A stretch of 64,000 nucleotides of DNA from positions 2,356,001 to 2,420,000 of the forward strand of contig JAJTUP010000002.1 in NCBI GenBank assembly GCA_021399435.1, given 5' to 3'. Source of the stretch: Diaporthe sp. PMI_573 (taxonomy: Eukaryota > Ascomycota > Sordariomycetes > Diaporthales > Diaporthaceae). Under the pieces are notes generated by a model. That model worked only from the letters and a program-made list of their open reading frames with translations. It did not search any database and was not told the origin of the DNA. Numbering within the stretch: position 1 is the first letter of the stretch; each line of letters opens with the position of its first letter. Of the stretch, positions 1 through 11,571 are shown one piece after another. Position numbers and translations under genes: made by a program.

Positions 1-637
1 AGCAGGATGCCGTTATCAGTCGCAGCAGGGTTCCGCGAACTCGGTGGGTTTTGACTTGAATGTATGTCTGTATAGTCTGTCTGGTGTGACTCGAAAATGA
101 GCTTTCTCCTAGCAGTCCCGATGACGGACCACAGAGGCCTCTGCCGCAGTGGACCCTGTCGTGCCATCCCAGTTGGGCAGATAACATGATTCAAGAGTAA
201 TTCTCAGCCCTACAATTACACATTGCAATATAATTTATGTATACACATATGTACTCACTTGGATCAAGATGAATGTCCTGCCATGAAGAAGGATAGAACA
301 GTGCTACACAGTCGGGTTCGTATGCTGTATCCCATGACTGTGTTATGTTAATAGGATACCTAGGCACATCCAGCTAGAAGCAAACCAATGTCCTTTCCTG
401 CCAGACGCACCCAGAGGGCTAGACTTGAACCCTTGCGGTGGGGAATCTGCATGCAGACGGATGGTCTCCACCGCCTTCCTTATCGGACCCGTGTCTTGCT
501 TATCGCATGGGAAAATTTCAGCTCAGTTTGAATGCCATCCTTGGTCTTGTATGCTCTACTGATTTCCCTGTCCTGGCATACTTCGAACATTTCACAGCTC
601 CGGCCGAGCTTCCACACTTGAAGCATCTTTTGCAGCC
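1..637. other. Left-edge non-coding region
   Basis: No convincing gene is visible. The stretch is moderately AT-rich in its middle (around 190-260) and contains one near-match to the recurrent palindrome at 357-364 (TACCTAGG). The last part is presumably the promoter and 5' leader of the RRM gene starting at 638. An open frame that begins at a GTG at 438 overlaps that gene in another frame and has no recognisable content. Confidence 0.6.
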
Positions 638-2047
638 ATGTCGACAGAAACAGAAACCCCACCGCGGGCGAGCCCCGAGGTCGTCAGTGAACCCTCCAAA
701 AAATCCAAGAAGCGCAAGAACGACACCGAGGAGATTGAAGTCGACCTCTCCCTACCCGAGCCCCCGTCGAAAAAGGCAAAGCGTCTCCTGAAGAAGGGCA
801 AGCCCCTCCCCGTAAAGAAGGACTCGGACGATGAGGCCAGCGACAAGGAGGGCGGCGCTGGGGACAAGAAGGACAAGGACAACAAGAAGGAACGGTCGCC
901 ATACGGTGTCTGGATAGGCAACCTGCGCTTCAGCGTCACCAAGCACGACCTGCGCGACTGGCTGGTAGAGAACTCGGGCGGCAGCATCACCGCCGAGCAC
1001 ATCACACGCATCAAGCTGCCCTCATCACGGCCCAAGGGCGCCCGGCGGGCCGAGGGTGGAGCCGGCGCCGCCGAACCCTTCGAGAACAAGGGCTACGCAT
1101 ACGTCGACTTCTCCACGTACGACACGACCATCGCCGCCATCGCCCTGTCCGAGACCGAGTGGCACCGCCGCAAGCTGCTGATCAAGGACGCCAAGAGCTT
1201 CGAGGGCCGGCCCGCCAAGCCCAAGCCCGAGGGGGCCAACGACGCCGGGGCAGGGGCCGATGGAGCCAGCGCGGAGCCCCCCAAGCCCACGACCAAGAAG
1301 ATCTTCGTCGGCAACCTGAGCTTCCAGACGACCGAGGACGACCTCCACGAGCTCTTCGGGACCTGCGGCGAGATCGAGTGGCTCAAGGTCGCGCAGTTCG
1401 AGGATTCCGGCAAGTGCAAGGGCTACGCGTGGGTCAAGTTCAAGGAGCCCGAGGCCGCGGACTGGGCCGTGAAGGGCTTCGTCAAGATCAAGGAGGTTGA
1501 GGAGACGGAGGAGGACTTCATGGACGTCGACGAGAAGGAAGGGGAGCAACGAGGCGAAGAGGAGGCAGAAGAGCAAAGTGGAGACGATGGAGACGAGGAA
1601 AAGGAGCAGGAGCAGAAGAAGAAGAAGGCCGCGCAGAAGGCAAAATCACAAAAGGAGGAGCGCAGGGTCAAGACCCGGAAGTGGTGGGTCAACACCCTGC
1701 ACGGACGGCGCCTTAAGATAGAGGCGGCAGAGGACGACCAGACAAGATATAAGAAGCGCTACGGCGGCAAGGGTGCCGCCGCCGCCGCCGCCGCCGCCGC
1801 TGCTCAGAAGGAGAAGCCCGCCAGGCGTGAGGCAGGCGCCGACAAGCAGCGCCCGCAGGCGTCCAACCACAGGCACAATAACAACAAGAGGAGACAGGGT
1901 CACGTTGAGAGCGGGGCCAAGGACGTTGAAGTCAACACTGCTGCATCTAAGGAGGCAGAGGTCAGCAACTTCCGCCAGGACATCAGCGTGGCCAGGTTGA
2001 CGGGCGCCCCAGTGAAGCCTCAAGGCAAGAAGACCACCTTCGATTGA
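638..2047 (+). CDS. nop13: Nucleolar RNA-binding protein, Nop13-like, two RRMs
   Basis: Single-exon gene of 469 residues starting at an ATG with a purine at -3 (GCCATG). The N-terminus (1-85) is Lys/Asp/Glu rich with nuclear-localisation-like KKSKKRK and KKAKRLLKK runs. RRM1 spans about 88-185 (RNP2 VWIGNL, RNP1 KGYAYVDF). RRM2 starts at about 221 (RNP2 IFVGNL, RNP1 KGYAWVKF). An acidic and lysine-rich insertion of roughly 60 residues (about 286-345) follows, and then a segment that looks like the last RRM strand (TLHGRRLKIEAAE). The C-terminal tail is basic, with an alanine run coded by GCC repeats. The order of two RRMs with an N-terminal charged tail matches fungal Nop13, a nucleolar protein linked to pre-ribosomal particles. 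The family call is strong; the exact role is inferred. Confidence 0.85.
   Translation: MSTETETPPRASPEVVSEPSKKSKKRKNDTEEIEVDLSLPEPPSKKAKRLLKKGKPLPVKKDSDDEASDKEGGAGDKKDKDNKKERSPYGVWIGNLRFSVTKHDLRDWLVENSGGSITAEHITRIKLPSSRPKGARRAEGGAGAAEPFENKGYAYVDFSTYDTTIAAIALSETEWHRRKLLIKDAKSFEGRPAKPKPEGANDAGAGADGASAEPPKPTTKKIFVGNLSFQTTEDDLHELFGTCGEIEWLKVAQFEDSGKCKGYAWVKFKEPEAADWAVKGFVKIKEVEETEEDFMDVDEKEGEQRGEEEAEEQSGDDGDEEKEQEQKKKKAAQKAKSQKEERRVKTRKWWVNTLHGRRLKIEAAEDDQTRYKKRYGGKGAAAAAAAAAAQKEKPARREAGADKQRPQASNHRHNNNKRRQGHVESGAKDVEVNTAASKEAEVSNFRQDISVARLTGAPVKPQGKKTTFD
1775..1804 (+). repeat. GCC trinucleotide run coding poly-Ala
   Basis: Eight GCC triplets followed by two GCT encode ten alanines in the C-terminal tail of the Nop13-like protein. 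Such a tract is prone to length variation between strains. Confidence 0.9.
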
Positions 2048-2543
2048 TCCTGGGCCGGAAGGAAGAACGCAGATTGAAACGATAGGCGTGCATGTGCGCA
2101 TATAAAACTCGATATAGACGGTGCGTGCTAACGTAGCTATCAAGCGGCTGGGCAAGCTCTACTTTTGAGTTCCGGCGAGAGCCTTAATCATACCAATCAT
2201 AGATTTTGCAAAGATGTACGTTCATGCCGAATTTGCAGCCTAAGTTATGATGAGGACGTAGTAACATTCTGTTCTTGCTAATGATTCCGTAGAGGTGGTG
2301 GTTTGGAGAGCCGAAAAGGGCAAGAGTCAAAACGCTCTGCTTTTCGGCTCGAAATCATCGAAATCACGAGGGAAGGGAGAGTGACAAGACCTGCAAGAGA
2401 TACCAGATACAAAACAAGGAGACGCATTATCAGCCCAAAACTTCCAACCAAACTCGTAAACCGTCGAATTCCTACACGCCCTACTTCTCATTGAACCCAC
2501 TCTCATGTCGCAACCCCTCTCAGACCAAAGCAGTTGACCATGC
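2048..2543. other. Convergent intergenic region
   Basis: This lies between the 3' ends of the Nop13-like and NBR1 genes, so it should hold both 3' UTRs and polyadenylation sites. I see no gene. A/T-rich patches lie at about 2100-2280. Confidence 0.6.
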
Positions 2544-5333
2544 TTACTTTCTCTGCACTCTTCTCTGTTGATCGCCGAGGTACTCCTCGTCAGATGCATC
2601 GAGAATGTCATATTCCTCATCAGTCAGGAATGCGTCGTCGTCTTCCTCCGCCCAGTCATCGTCCTCACCGCAGTCCTCGAAGTCGTCAATGTCTTCGTCG
2701 ACAACCTCGGCCGTCTCAGACTTGATGTCTTCGTGGGTGCTTGCCTCGGGAGACTCCTTCTCCAACTTTGGGAAGATCATTTGGCTGCTGGTCTCCGATG
2801 CGGGCTCAGCCTCATTCTTCACAACGGTGGCGGGCTCCTCTTTCTTCGACTCCTCCACTGCCTTTGGCGCCTGCACAGTCACGTCACACCACAGGCGGTG
2901 GCCGAACTTGTGACCGTCGCTGGTAGTCAGACGCCAGTATGAGATGACCTTGCCTTCTCGAGCCGGTGTTCGGAGAAGAACAGTAAAGGAAAACTCCTGT
3001 CCCGGTGCCAGGGAGCTGTAGCAGACAGTCGACTCGGAGGCGGAAACAAGATCATGTAGGCGAGCAGGGCGGTTGGGATCGATGTGGCCCATGTAGTCGC
3101 CACCTACAAACTTGACCGAGCATCCAGCAGGCCAAGGGATTTCGCCAGTGTTACGGAGCACCCAAGTCTGCTCAAAAACGTGGTTCTGGGGCATAACAGT
3201 GCCGTCGACAACGGTGTCCCGATCGAACACCGCGACAAGTTTCTCGACATCACCGGAACTTCCTCGGCTCTCTGGAGCAGCGTTGAGAGCCACCGAGGCA
3301 GGGTTGGGAGCCTCAGATTTTTGAACAGGCCTTGTGGCGGGCTTCGCCACGGCGTAGTCGCGTTGCTCGGCATGAGCGCGCTCCCACTTCTTCAGTGTCT
3401 CAAGATGAGACTCTCCGTCTCCAACAGTGGGCTTCACATCGACAACAGTCTGCACAGAACTGGCAGCTATGTTGCTGGATGGGGTGGTCTCTGTCGCCTG
3501 AGAGGTGGTGGACTTTCGGTGGCGCATCAGGCGGTCGCCCATCACAGGCATCTTCTGACCGTTCTCATCCTCACCCTTTGTGGTGACCTCCACGCGCCTG
3601 ACAGGAGTCTTGAACTTGATGAGAGGGTGAGTCTTGTTGTGCGTGTTGGCCGGAGTTGCTTCACAGCCGGCACAGAAGTCGGTGTCGTGGCACACAGTGC
3701 ACTTGAACCTCTCGCCGACAATGTATGCCTTGCGGGTGCCGTTGCAAAGAGGTCCGTCACAGCAGATGCCATAGTGGACAGGACGGGTAGCAATCCGCAC
3801 GCGGGCATCAACCAGCTGCTCGTAGATGGGAACGAAGCGGTGGTTGGGATGAATGAAGCCGGCATTCACAACACAGTCTGCGCAATAGTCCCAGTCAGGG
3901 CAGTCGAGGCACTTGTGCCGGATACCAAAGATGAACTTCTCGCATCCATCGCAGATGGCGTGGTGACGTTGGTTGCGGCCAGGGGACAGCCGCTTGGAAA
4001 TGTCGGAAGGCAAAGACGTGCCCTCCACGGCGGGGGTAAATCCATGCTTAGGGTGGTGGCCATGCTTGTCGCTCTTGAAGCAGGACTTGCATAGGTCAAA
4101 GTCCTCGCAAGAAGTGCAGTGCAAGAAGTCCTTGTCAGGTAACTCTTGTACACACGAGTTGCATGTTCTTGTAGGGAACTGGTTGAACCTCGGCGAAGGC
4201 AGCCGCTCATGCACAGGAACACAGGAGGTCCAGGCGGGCTCAGCCTCCTTGGCCTTCGGCTTGGGCGCGATCCTCTCCGTGGTGCTGACCAGAATCGAAT
4301 CACCTCGGACGAATCTCTTGATCAGCCAGTGCTCAGCGCTGTAACAAGTGACACCTTGTTCGACGCATTCAGGGCACAGGTCGAAGTCCCCGTTGTCGCA
4401 CGTCGAGCAGTGGTAGTGGGAATCGGGTATGGTGTGGTCACAGTTGTTACAGCAGACCGCGAAGTTAGCCGACTTGGGGGCTACGAAGACGGACGTAGGC
4501 TCCGCAGGCTGGCTGTCCTGTGCTTCAGCCTTGACAGTTGGGGAAGTCTGCTCGAACTTGTCCATCCCAAGCTGCAATTGGCTCATGGCCTTCTCCAGAC
4601 GCTGGTCCAGAGCCTTAATCTTGTCAAGGTTCGACAGGTCCGAAGTTGCCAGGTCCTTCAATGTTGGGAACAGTGATGAGGGAGCTGGGGACTGCTCAGG
4701 CGCCGACTTCGTGGGTTCGGCAGCTTCGGACGGAGCCGTGGAGATGAGAGGAGCCTCGGGCTTGCTCTGTGCAAAGTCTTGGTTCACGGTCTCGGGCTCG
4801 TCCTCGACCGTGACGGGCTTTGGTTTCTTATCTTCCTCGTCAGAGTCCCTCAGGGTCACTCGAAGCTTGAGCTTTTGCTTCGCCTTGGCCGCACGGTAGA
4901 GCTGCTTCCAAACGGAGATGTTACTGTGGTCGAGAACGACGTAGGAAGAGGCAGAATCGGAGTACCGTTCGAAGGTGGCATGGGCTCCAGGAGCAATGGA
5001 TAGGCTAGCCCGAATCTAAGCAGAGCCGTCAGCATGTAGGTCGTCACGTGTTAAGATTATTGCAAAAAGCAACAGAAGGTCCCTATTGCTCTGTCCCGTC
5101 GTGATGGCCAACATTCGATGTCGCCCTGGGGGATGGGGTAGGGGTGTGGGTACGATAAGACGGAACCGGCGGTGCAGATGGCGACGGCGCTGCTAGATAG
5201 CATGACGTACCTTATCTTCTAGCGAGGTAGCACCGAGGTCACGAAGGGGCAGCTTGAACCGACGAGTGCTGCCCTGGAAGTTGACCTTCAAGGTGACAAG
5301 CGTGTCAGGGGTCGCCGGTGTAGACGAAGCCAT
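2544..5333 (-). CDS. nbr1: NBR1-type selective autophagy receptor
   Basis: Two exons, 5333-5211 and 5015-2544, joined by a 195-nt GT-AG intron in phase 0, give 864 residues. The N-terminus, built across the intron, resembles a PB1 domain (about 10-95; VTLKVNFQGSTRRFKL at its start). Four ZZ-type zinc fingers follow at about 227-275, 321-372, 389-440 and 454-506, each with paired Cys-x2-Cys motifs. The NBR1-type FW/Ig-like domain is at about 634-757 (QTWVLRNTGEIPWPAG, then YWRLTTSDGHKFGHRLW). The acidic C-terminus contains EEYDIL (about 841-846), a good Atg8-interacting motif. Fungal NBR1 proteins carry cargo, including aminopeptidases and ubiquitinated material, to the autophagosome or vacuole. 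The start ATG gives a sensible PB1 start. An upstream non-coding leader is likely. Confidence 0.93.
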
Positions 5334-8173
5334 GATGGATTCAAGACCGATGCTGTCTGATTAGAGATGTCAGAATCTGGTTGTGATGGTCTGAAGGAAG
5401 GCGAGGCGTCTTGTGATGAGAGTCCGGGGTCTCGGCACGCCACTGCACAGTTGAGACCGGCCGAGCACACGAGTAAGTCTGAAAACGGGCGGTGAGCTGA
5501 ACCACAATTCCTATTGAGCCACGAAAGCACAACGGTGAGGTTGCAGCACGATGGTAATGTGGCAGGTGCAAGTTGCTTGGGAGAGGTAGATGGGCGGTGA
5601 TGCAGCACATACGTATACAAGCCAGGTGGATCGGCCGAATGCGGCTGGGGGGGTTGTCAGGTCGATGGGCAGGGTAGGAAAGATGCAAAGGTTTCCTAGG
5701 GCAGGAGGGCGAGGATGAATGAAGACAACAGGTGTGGTGAATCACAGACACAACGACGGTTAGGATGCCGTGCTGGTTGAGGAAGAGAAGAGGGGAGGGG
5801 AAGAAGGCAACGAGGAGGGATCCGTGGTAGAGAGGCAGAGGGGAAAGTGAGTGAATGGCACAAGCTTACCTGCTGCAGTGCACACCTGACACAAGCTGGG
5901 GGAGCTGGGGCCCGTGGTTGATTGGTAGATGGGCCAAGACGTGACGGCAATGAATGGCTTGCGCGGTGTTAGTGCTGGTGCGGAAGCGAGCACCGTGAGT
6001 GCTAATAATGGTGTATTGCAAGCGTGCGGTGGTCTGGTCCTGTACCTAGGTAAGTGAAGTACCCCCCGTAACAGGTAAGTGGCTACTTGTGGTCTACAGG
6101 AGGCAGGTACCACTTAAAGTGACGGACGGCCAGGCGGCTCAATCCCACGTCGATCCGTCGGTGTGCTGCGCACGTACGGGTTGGCCTTTGCCTCGGCCGG
6201 GTTGCTCGGGCAAAATGGAGTACGAAAGCAGGGCTCCAAGTCTGGGGTACTACTGTGTACAGCACGGTAGGCAAGTGGGAGGAGCGAAAGCTGGAGCTCT
6301 GGACCTCTGGATCCGGGAGGACGAATAAGTACTGCAGGGCGCAGCAGGCAGGGAACGGGGACTCGCAACACCTCACCTGTCTAGAATGCCAGCGAAAAGG
6401 GGGCGATGTTCTGATAAGCAGCATTTGTGCTATCTGTCCGTCCGTCTGTCTGTCAAACTAGGTAGGGTGAATGGGGCAAACTGGAAGGTGCTGGGCATGT
6501 CCGTCCGTCCAGGTCGCAAACGGTGGCGGCGTCTTCATTACCCTCAGGTCTGGTCCTCCATGCGCAATCCTTAACAGGAGGGACTTACAAGGCAGGCAGC
6601 CCGGGCTGGCAGGCAGCCTTTGCACACACGCATCCACGACGCGATTACATTGCAGGCAGGAGAGGGGGAGAGGCCCACGTAGGCCTCGCTCCTGCCTAGC
6701 CGATCCAGCATGGGCCATGGGCTGTCTGTGCTGTACCGTGTTCTGCTTTGAAAGCCGAGACAGACCGGGGCGAGGCTGCAGGCTTGGTCTTGGGACGATG
6801 TGCCCAGGCACAGCAGGGCTAATGTCATGACGCTTTTCGCCGTCCACAAGCATTGAGCATGTCCCCCCGTTTGAAACACTGATCGCCACCGTCCTCGCCG
6901 TGCAAGAAAGTCGTCCCCTGTGCCGCAGCGACACGGTCGGGAGAGGCGGTCGTACAGGAGCAGAAGTGGGAGCCAGGAGCCACCACTACTCACTCCCGTC
7001 TGACCTGACCGACCACCTACCTACGCATGATCCGCCTCCTTTTATTCGAGACCACAGATGCTGCGGTCGCATTCATGATACATCAGAAACAAGCAACCCC
7101 CCTTTGCTTTCGTCTCATGTCTTCAGTCCTGTCAGTCAAGGTCTGTAATAAGACCAGTCAAGCCCAGTCAGTCCACGAGCAGAGCAAGCGGTGTCGAACC
7201 GTTTGCCTTTGTGCCAAGGAAGGTGTCCGCTGGGTGCCCGCTGGGTGGACAAGACAGACCGACTGCACCCTGGACCGAGCCGGTGCTATGTACCTAGGTA
7301 TGTACCGTACTATCTACGCCTGGCCGTCTTCATGCTGGTCCTTTTTTCTTCTTTTTTTCTTTTTTTTCTTCTTCTTCTTCTTTCAGTAAATTAACTACAG
7401 CAAAGCAAGACGAAGCATCATCTTCTTTCCGGCATGTGAGTCTCACTAACCCTCTGCTCCCCTGTGCATCACCACCACCAACCCCCCAAAGGTCCGTCAA
7501 GCTTCCGGACCAAACTGCCAGTGCGAGCGAGGGTGACCGTGGATGATGGGCAAAGGCCTCGACCCGCCCGCCAAAGCGGCCACCAACACGTACGCTCGTA
7601 CGAATGCAGCGGTGACGACAACGAATTACGACATGGCACACGCCTGCACACGGCCGGCTGGTGGGCTGCCTAGCATGATTAGAGCTCACGACCTTCGCCT
7701 TGGCCTGAACTGTCTGCCCCTCTCCCCCCCGCCCAACGTGCCCGGACCGTGTGTGTGTCCCTCCCAAGCTCAGCCATCTTCCGCGTTATATGCAAGTCAT
7801 CCTTCATGATGTGTACGTTGCGTGGCTGTCTATCAACTACCGGCCGCCAGTGACTGCGTCTTATGCACCGGTGGTGTCATTGTTCCCCCTGCCCAACACG
7901 CGGTGATTGCAGTGTCACAAAGGAAGACCTACTAAATTAGAATTGCCCAGAGCAGCCTTCCAACCTATAAACGTTCCCTTGATTTATGCTTATCCTGGCA
8001 AGCCGTAGGAATGCCTATTCCAGCTTGGTGATGACTCCCATTGGTAGAGAAGGTGATGCTAAATCGAGACAATACAATGGGCTCTCCAGCCTGGACCCTG
8101 GCTCATGAGAGCCTCCACGTTACCCTTGCTGAGATGTAAATAGTTCCTAGCCCACCAGGCCCAGGTTGCGAAC
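5334..8173. other. 2.8-kb intergenic region
   Basis: I see no credible gene; the open frames are low-complexity and lack domain character. The left part is probably the NBR1 promoter and leader. It holds two exact copies of TACCTAGGTA (6043-6052 and 7291-7300) and a long pyrimidine tract (7339-7386). The right part should include the 3' UTR of the CofD-like gene. Confidence 0.6.
7339..7386 (+). repeat. CTT/T-rich pyrimidine tract
   Basis: About 48 nt of almost pure T and C, ending in CTT repeats. It could be a simple-sequence repeat or a promoter CT tract. Confidence 0.85.
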
Positions 8174-9824
8174 TCAGCCAATGATGCTCTCCAGTGCCTC
8201 AACCAGACCTGTCTCTTCGTACCTCACGATCCTCCGCTTGCCCTCACCCTCCACCCGCCCCTTGACCTTGACGCACTCGATGCCCAGCCCGGCCAGCTCC
8301 TCGACGTTGACCCCCGGCATGCCAGGGTCGCCCGCCTCGGCCCCGGCAAGGTAGACGACGTGCGTGACATACCTCCTGATCTCCGCCTCGCCCACGGGGC
8401 CAAAGTCCGTCTGGCTCTCCTTGGCCGCCTTCGCGATGGCACGAGCAAAGTCCGCCGCGGTCATCGGGTTGGCCCCGGGCCCCGTCTCCCGGTCCGTCTT
8501 GCTGTTGAGGATGAGCACCTTGTTCTTGACCCTGCCGCCGGCGACGGCGGCCCCGACGCCCCGGAGGATTACGGACGGGATGATGCTCGTGTACAGGCTG
8601 CCTATGCTGTACACCACCGTCTCGCTGTCCTCGAGCGCCGCCATCACCTTGGAGTTGGCCACCGGCCAGATCTCGTGCCCGTACGGGTTGATGTACCACA
8701 CCCGCTCGATTCGGCACGCCAGGTCCTCCTCCTCGTCCTTGGAGAAGGCGTGGTGGCCGCGCAGCACGGGCAGCGAGCCGGGCAGGTTGGCGTCCTCGAC
8801 TCGGTCCAGGTCCAGGTGCTTGTTCCCCGTGGGCTGGAATGTGTCGTCCGGCACGGCGGTGGGGCCCGAGGGGTGGGAGATGGCGACCTGGCCGGCGAGG
8901 ACGGACCCGTCGGCGAGGCCGGCCGAGATGTGGTGCGTGAAGTTGGAGTTGATAGCAGGCAAGACGGAGGTGGATTCGGGGATGGCGCATATCAGCGAGA
9001 GAAGGTAAATCGCCGACTCAAAGGAGCCAGAGAAGAGCCGGGCTCTGTGACGGGGATCAGTACATTGCACACGTTGAGAGGAAGCATTGCATAGTCTCCT
9101 GTGCCCGTCTGCACAAACTCACCCTGTCAGAAAGAGATTGCCAACGCTTGCCTCGGCAAAGTTGAACACACTGGTAGGCCTGTTCCTCTTGACTATCTCG
9201 AGGTTCAATGTGTTGAAGACGGAGCGGATCAGCTCCCTCTGCTGGCTCGGAACGAACGTCCATAGGATGTGCCTTGCCTCCACTATGTCGAGCCATTCTG
9301 CTCGCGCCATCATCGGATCCGCAGATAGACGATACTCAAATAGAGTCTTGATCGCTGTCCTTTCCTGGTCGCCCTTGTGGTTGGGAATCAAGCGGACAAG
9401 ACGGCCTTCATGTTAGGGGCGGGCCTTCATCAGTAATCTGTAGAACCAGTACGTCCCTGCACGTTGACGCTTAGAGAACTCACTGCGCACATCACCGACA
9501 CCTGCGGCAGGTCAGTAATCACCAACACGGTGCATCGGGCAAGGGCGGCTGTGTCTTACTCGGCCCTCCAAACACCCTGATGAGCTCCGAAGAGCTGCCT
9601 CCATTGTCGCTGATGGGTATGATGTAGCGCAGGGGGCACTTCCTTTTCGTGGTGATCTTGTCAAAAACATCGACCAGGAAGTTGGCCGCCGTGCCGCCGG
9701 AGAAGACGGCTATGCCGCCCCGTTCGGGGTGGCGTGGCGTTGGCGGATACGGACTGGCGGGAGGAGGTGTCAGGGGCCGCGGCGTTGAGGTCGGAGGATT
9801 GAGTGACTGTGGAGTGTTCGACAT
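8174..9824 (-). CDS. CofD/YvcK-family (UPF0052) protein
   Basis: Four exons (9824-9560, 9501-9484, 9405-9123, 9044-8174) give 478 residues. All introns are GT-AG and every phase agrees. The protein has a proline-rich leader, then the family's nucleotide-fold start (IAVFSGGTAANFLVDVF). It continues with the conserved YIIPISDNGGSSSELIRVFG segment, which runs across the tiny 18-nt exon into VGDVRSRLVRLIPN. The later part has the family-like segments GSLYTSIIPSVILRGVG and LILNSKTDRETG. The superfamily includes bacterial YvcK (a UDP-sugar-binding regulator of cell-wall metabolism) and archaeal CofD (2-phospho-L-lactate transferase for F420). Fungi are not known to make F420, so I give no reaction. 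The first ATG in frame was chosen; the open frame upstream has only non-ATG starts. Confidence 0.88.
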
Positions 9825-11571
9825 CGCCGTGGATGCAGCGAGGTGATGCGTTAGGAGCCAATTGGATAATTCGAGACGACTGGATGATTGTTGCCCGGGG
9901 ATCTTCGCCGCCCTTTGCTTTCTCAACCCTCATATCAGTTGGCTGGTGGAATAGTCATCCTTAAATATGTAAGTTGGCCCACGCTCGGTTGACGACATCC
10001 TTGGAGCCATCGCGGCTGAGCCATGGCCGCCAATTCCAGTCTGACCTGGGTGCAACAACCAAAACGTGGCATCATCGTGTCCTTGAATATCCCTGGGCCT
10101 GTGAAATGTGAATTCTTATCAAGACAGGATCCGTATTGGATTTGTAATAACCTGACACTTCTGGGCGGTTTAACCTGCGCTTCCCATATCTGTCTTCTTT
10201 GGAACGGCGGCATCCGCCCTAAGCAAGTAGCAGCATCATCAAAATCACCAAATCTCATGTTATTCAATTCCACAACGCTGCTCCGGTTCCAAAGGCACAC
10301 AGGCGCTTTGTACACGTTGCCTTGACATTGCAGAACTGAACTTGTCATGCTTGCCCCACCAGATAATAGACTGCATGTTTACACACGACCTGGATCTACT
10401 AGAGCTGTCTTACCGTCAGCATAGGGAGGCATCGTACTGGGAGGCATCGTGACGAGACCTTGCATATGACAGGACATGTGGGGCATCACCAACGACATAA
10501 GCATCGTTCAAGCTGTAGAGCCTTCTTTTTTCAACAGCGAGTATTCCATACAACTACCTATAAGCCGCCGCAACGTCGTCCACCCAAGCTTCCAAAGCAC
10601 CCTGCCGTGAGCAGAGACCACCACCACAAGCAGCAAATGACCTCGTGTGAGCCGTCTAGCCAAGTCTATCTCTCAAGACCCATGGCCAAATCGCTGCCAC
10701 CGCTTCGTCCTCGGCCCTCATCTTTCTTCTTCCAATCCTTATCCTCCAGAAAACGCGGAGATTTCCCTGCCTGCAAAAGCAGGTGCACAGACAGGAGAGG
10801 GACAGGAGTACCGAACACAGGGAGTTTTCTTCCTCCTAGGCTCAAAGGAGTGTCATGGTCGCCCATTGATCCATTACTGAAACAAACCCCTTTGCAACCC
10901 ACCAGAAGAAGCGTTCACCTTACAATGAGAGAGCAACACGATCCAAATCAGCCACGCTTGATAGACAGACCGGATGCTATATCGAACAAGGAGGAGATAA
11001 ACACCCAAACGCCGTTTCCGAAGCCTCCATCTTTTTTTTTTGCAAGTCGAAAACACAAGATTGCGAACGTTCCGAGGCCGACGCCAAGCAAGTGAAGTAA
11101 AGCATGTAGGGAAACAGGGACAAGAAAACTGATGAGGTGAAACTAAGATTGCCAGTGATAATATCCCTTTTTAGTAGCAGAACAACTCTCTTACCAGCGC
11201 CTCCGAGGGCCTGCTATGTCCTGCCACTTTGCCTTGTCGGACGGTGGCCATCGCGAGGGTATTGCATGTTGCTGCGACTCCTAGGCTTGATTGTGCGATG
11301 TGCGAGATCATTGTAGGCGACAGGCCGGACAAGATTCTGTGTATCGTGTGAAGGGCCTCGTGAGTGCTTCTTCCTCTACCATCAGCGCGTTGAATTATGT
11401 GCTCGGCCACATTTGCCTTCGACGAGCAGCATTCCCACTGCCGCCGCCGCTTCCGACCAGTGAAGAGTAGGCAAAGACATGGGCTCAGTGAGCGCAGCTG
11501 GTGCTGTTCTCACTGCTGCCTCCTTATCCCGGTGGATCCCCTATGGAATCCCCGTACACGATACACAGACC
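9825..11571. other. Intergenic region, 1.7 kb
   Basis: It lies between the start of the CofD-like gene and the stop of the Barentsz gene. Open frames at 10348-9935 (minus, ATG start, 137 codons) and 10466-11095 (plus) have no recognisable domain and biased composition (His, Pro, Ser, Arg). I treat them as chance. The right part is probably the Barentsz 3' UTR. Confidence 0.5.

Noticed and set aside
3084..4094. 336-codon open frame antisense to NBR1
   Set aside because: It lies wholly opposite a well-supported coding exon, has no domain and reflects codon bias on the other strand.
10466..11095. Plus-strand open frame near the Barentsz 3' end
   Set aside because: Composition is dominated by His, Pro, Ser and Arg with no domain; it is more likely antisense to the Barentsz 3' UTR.
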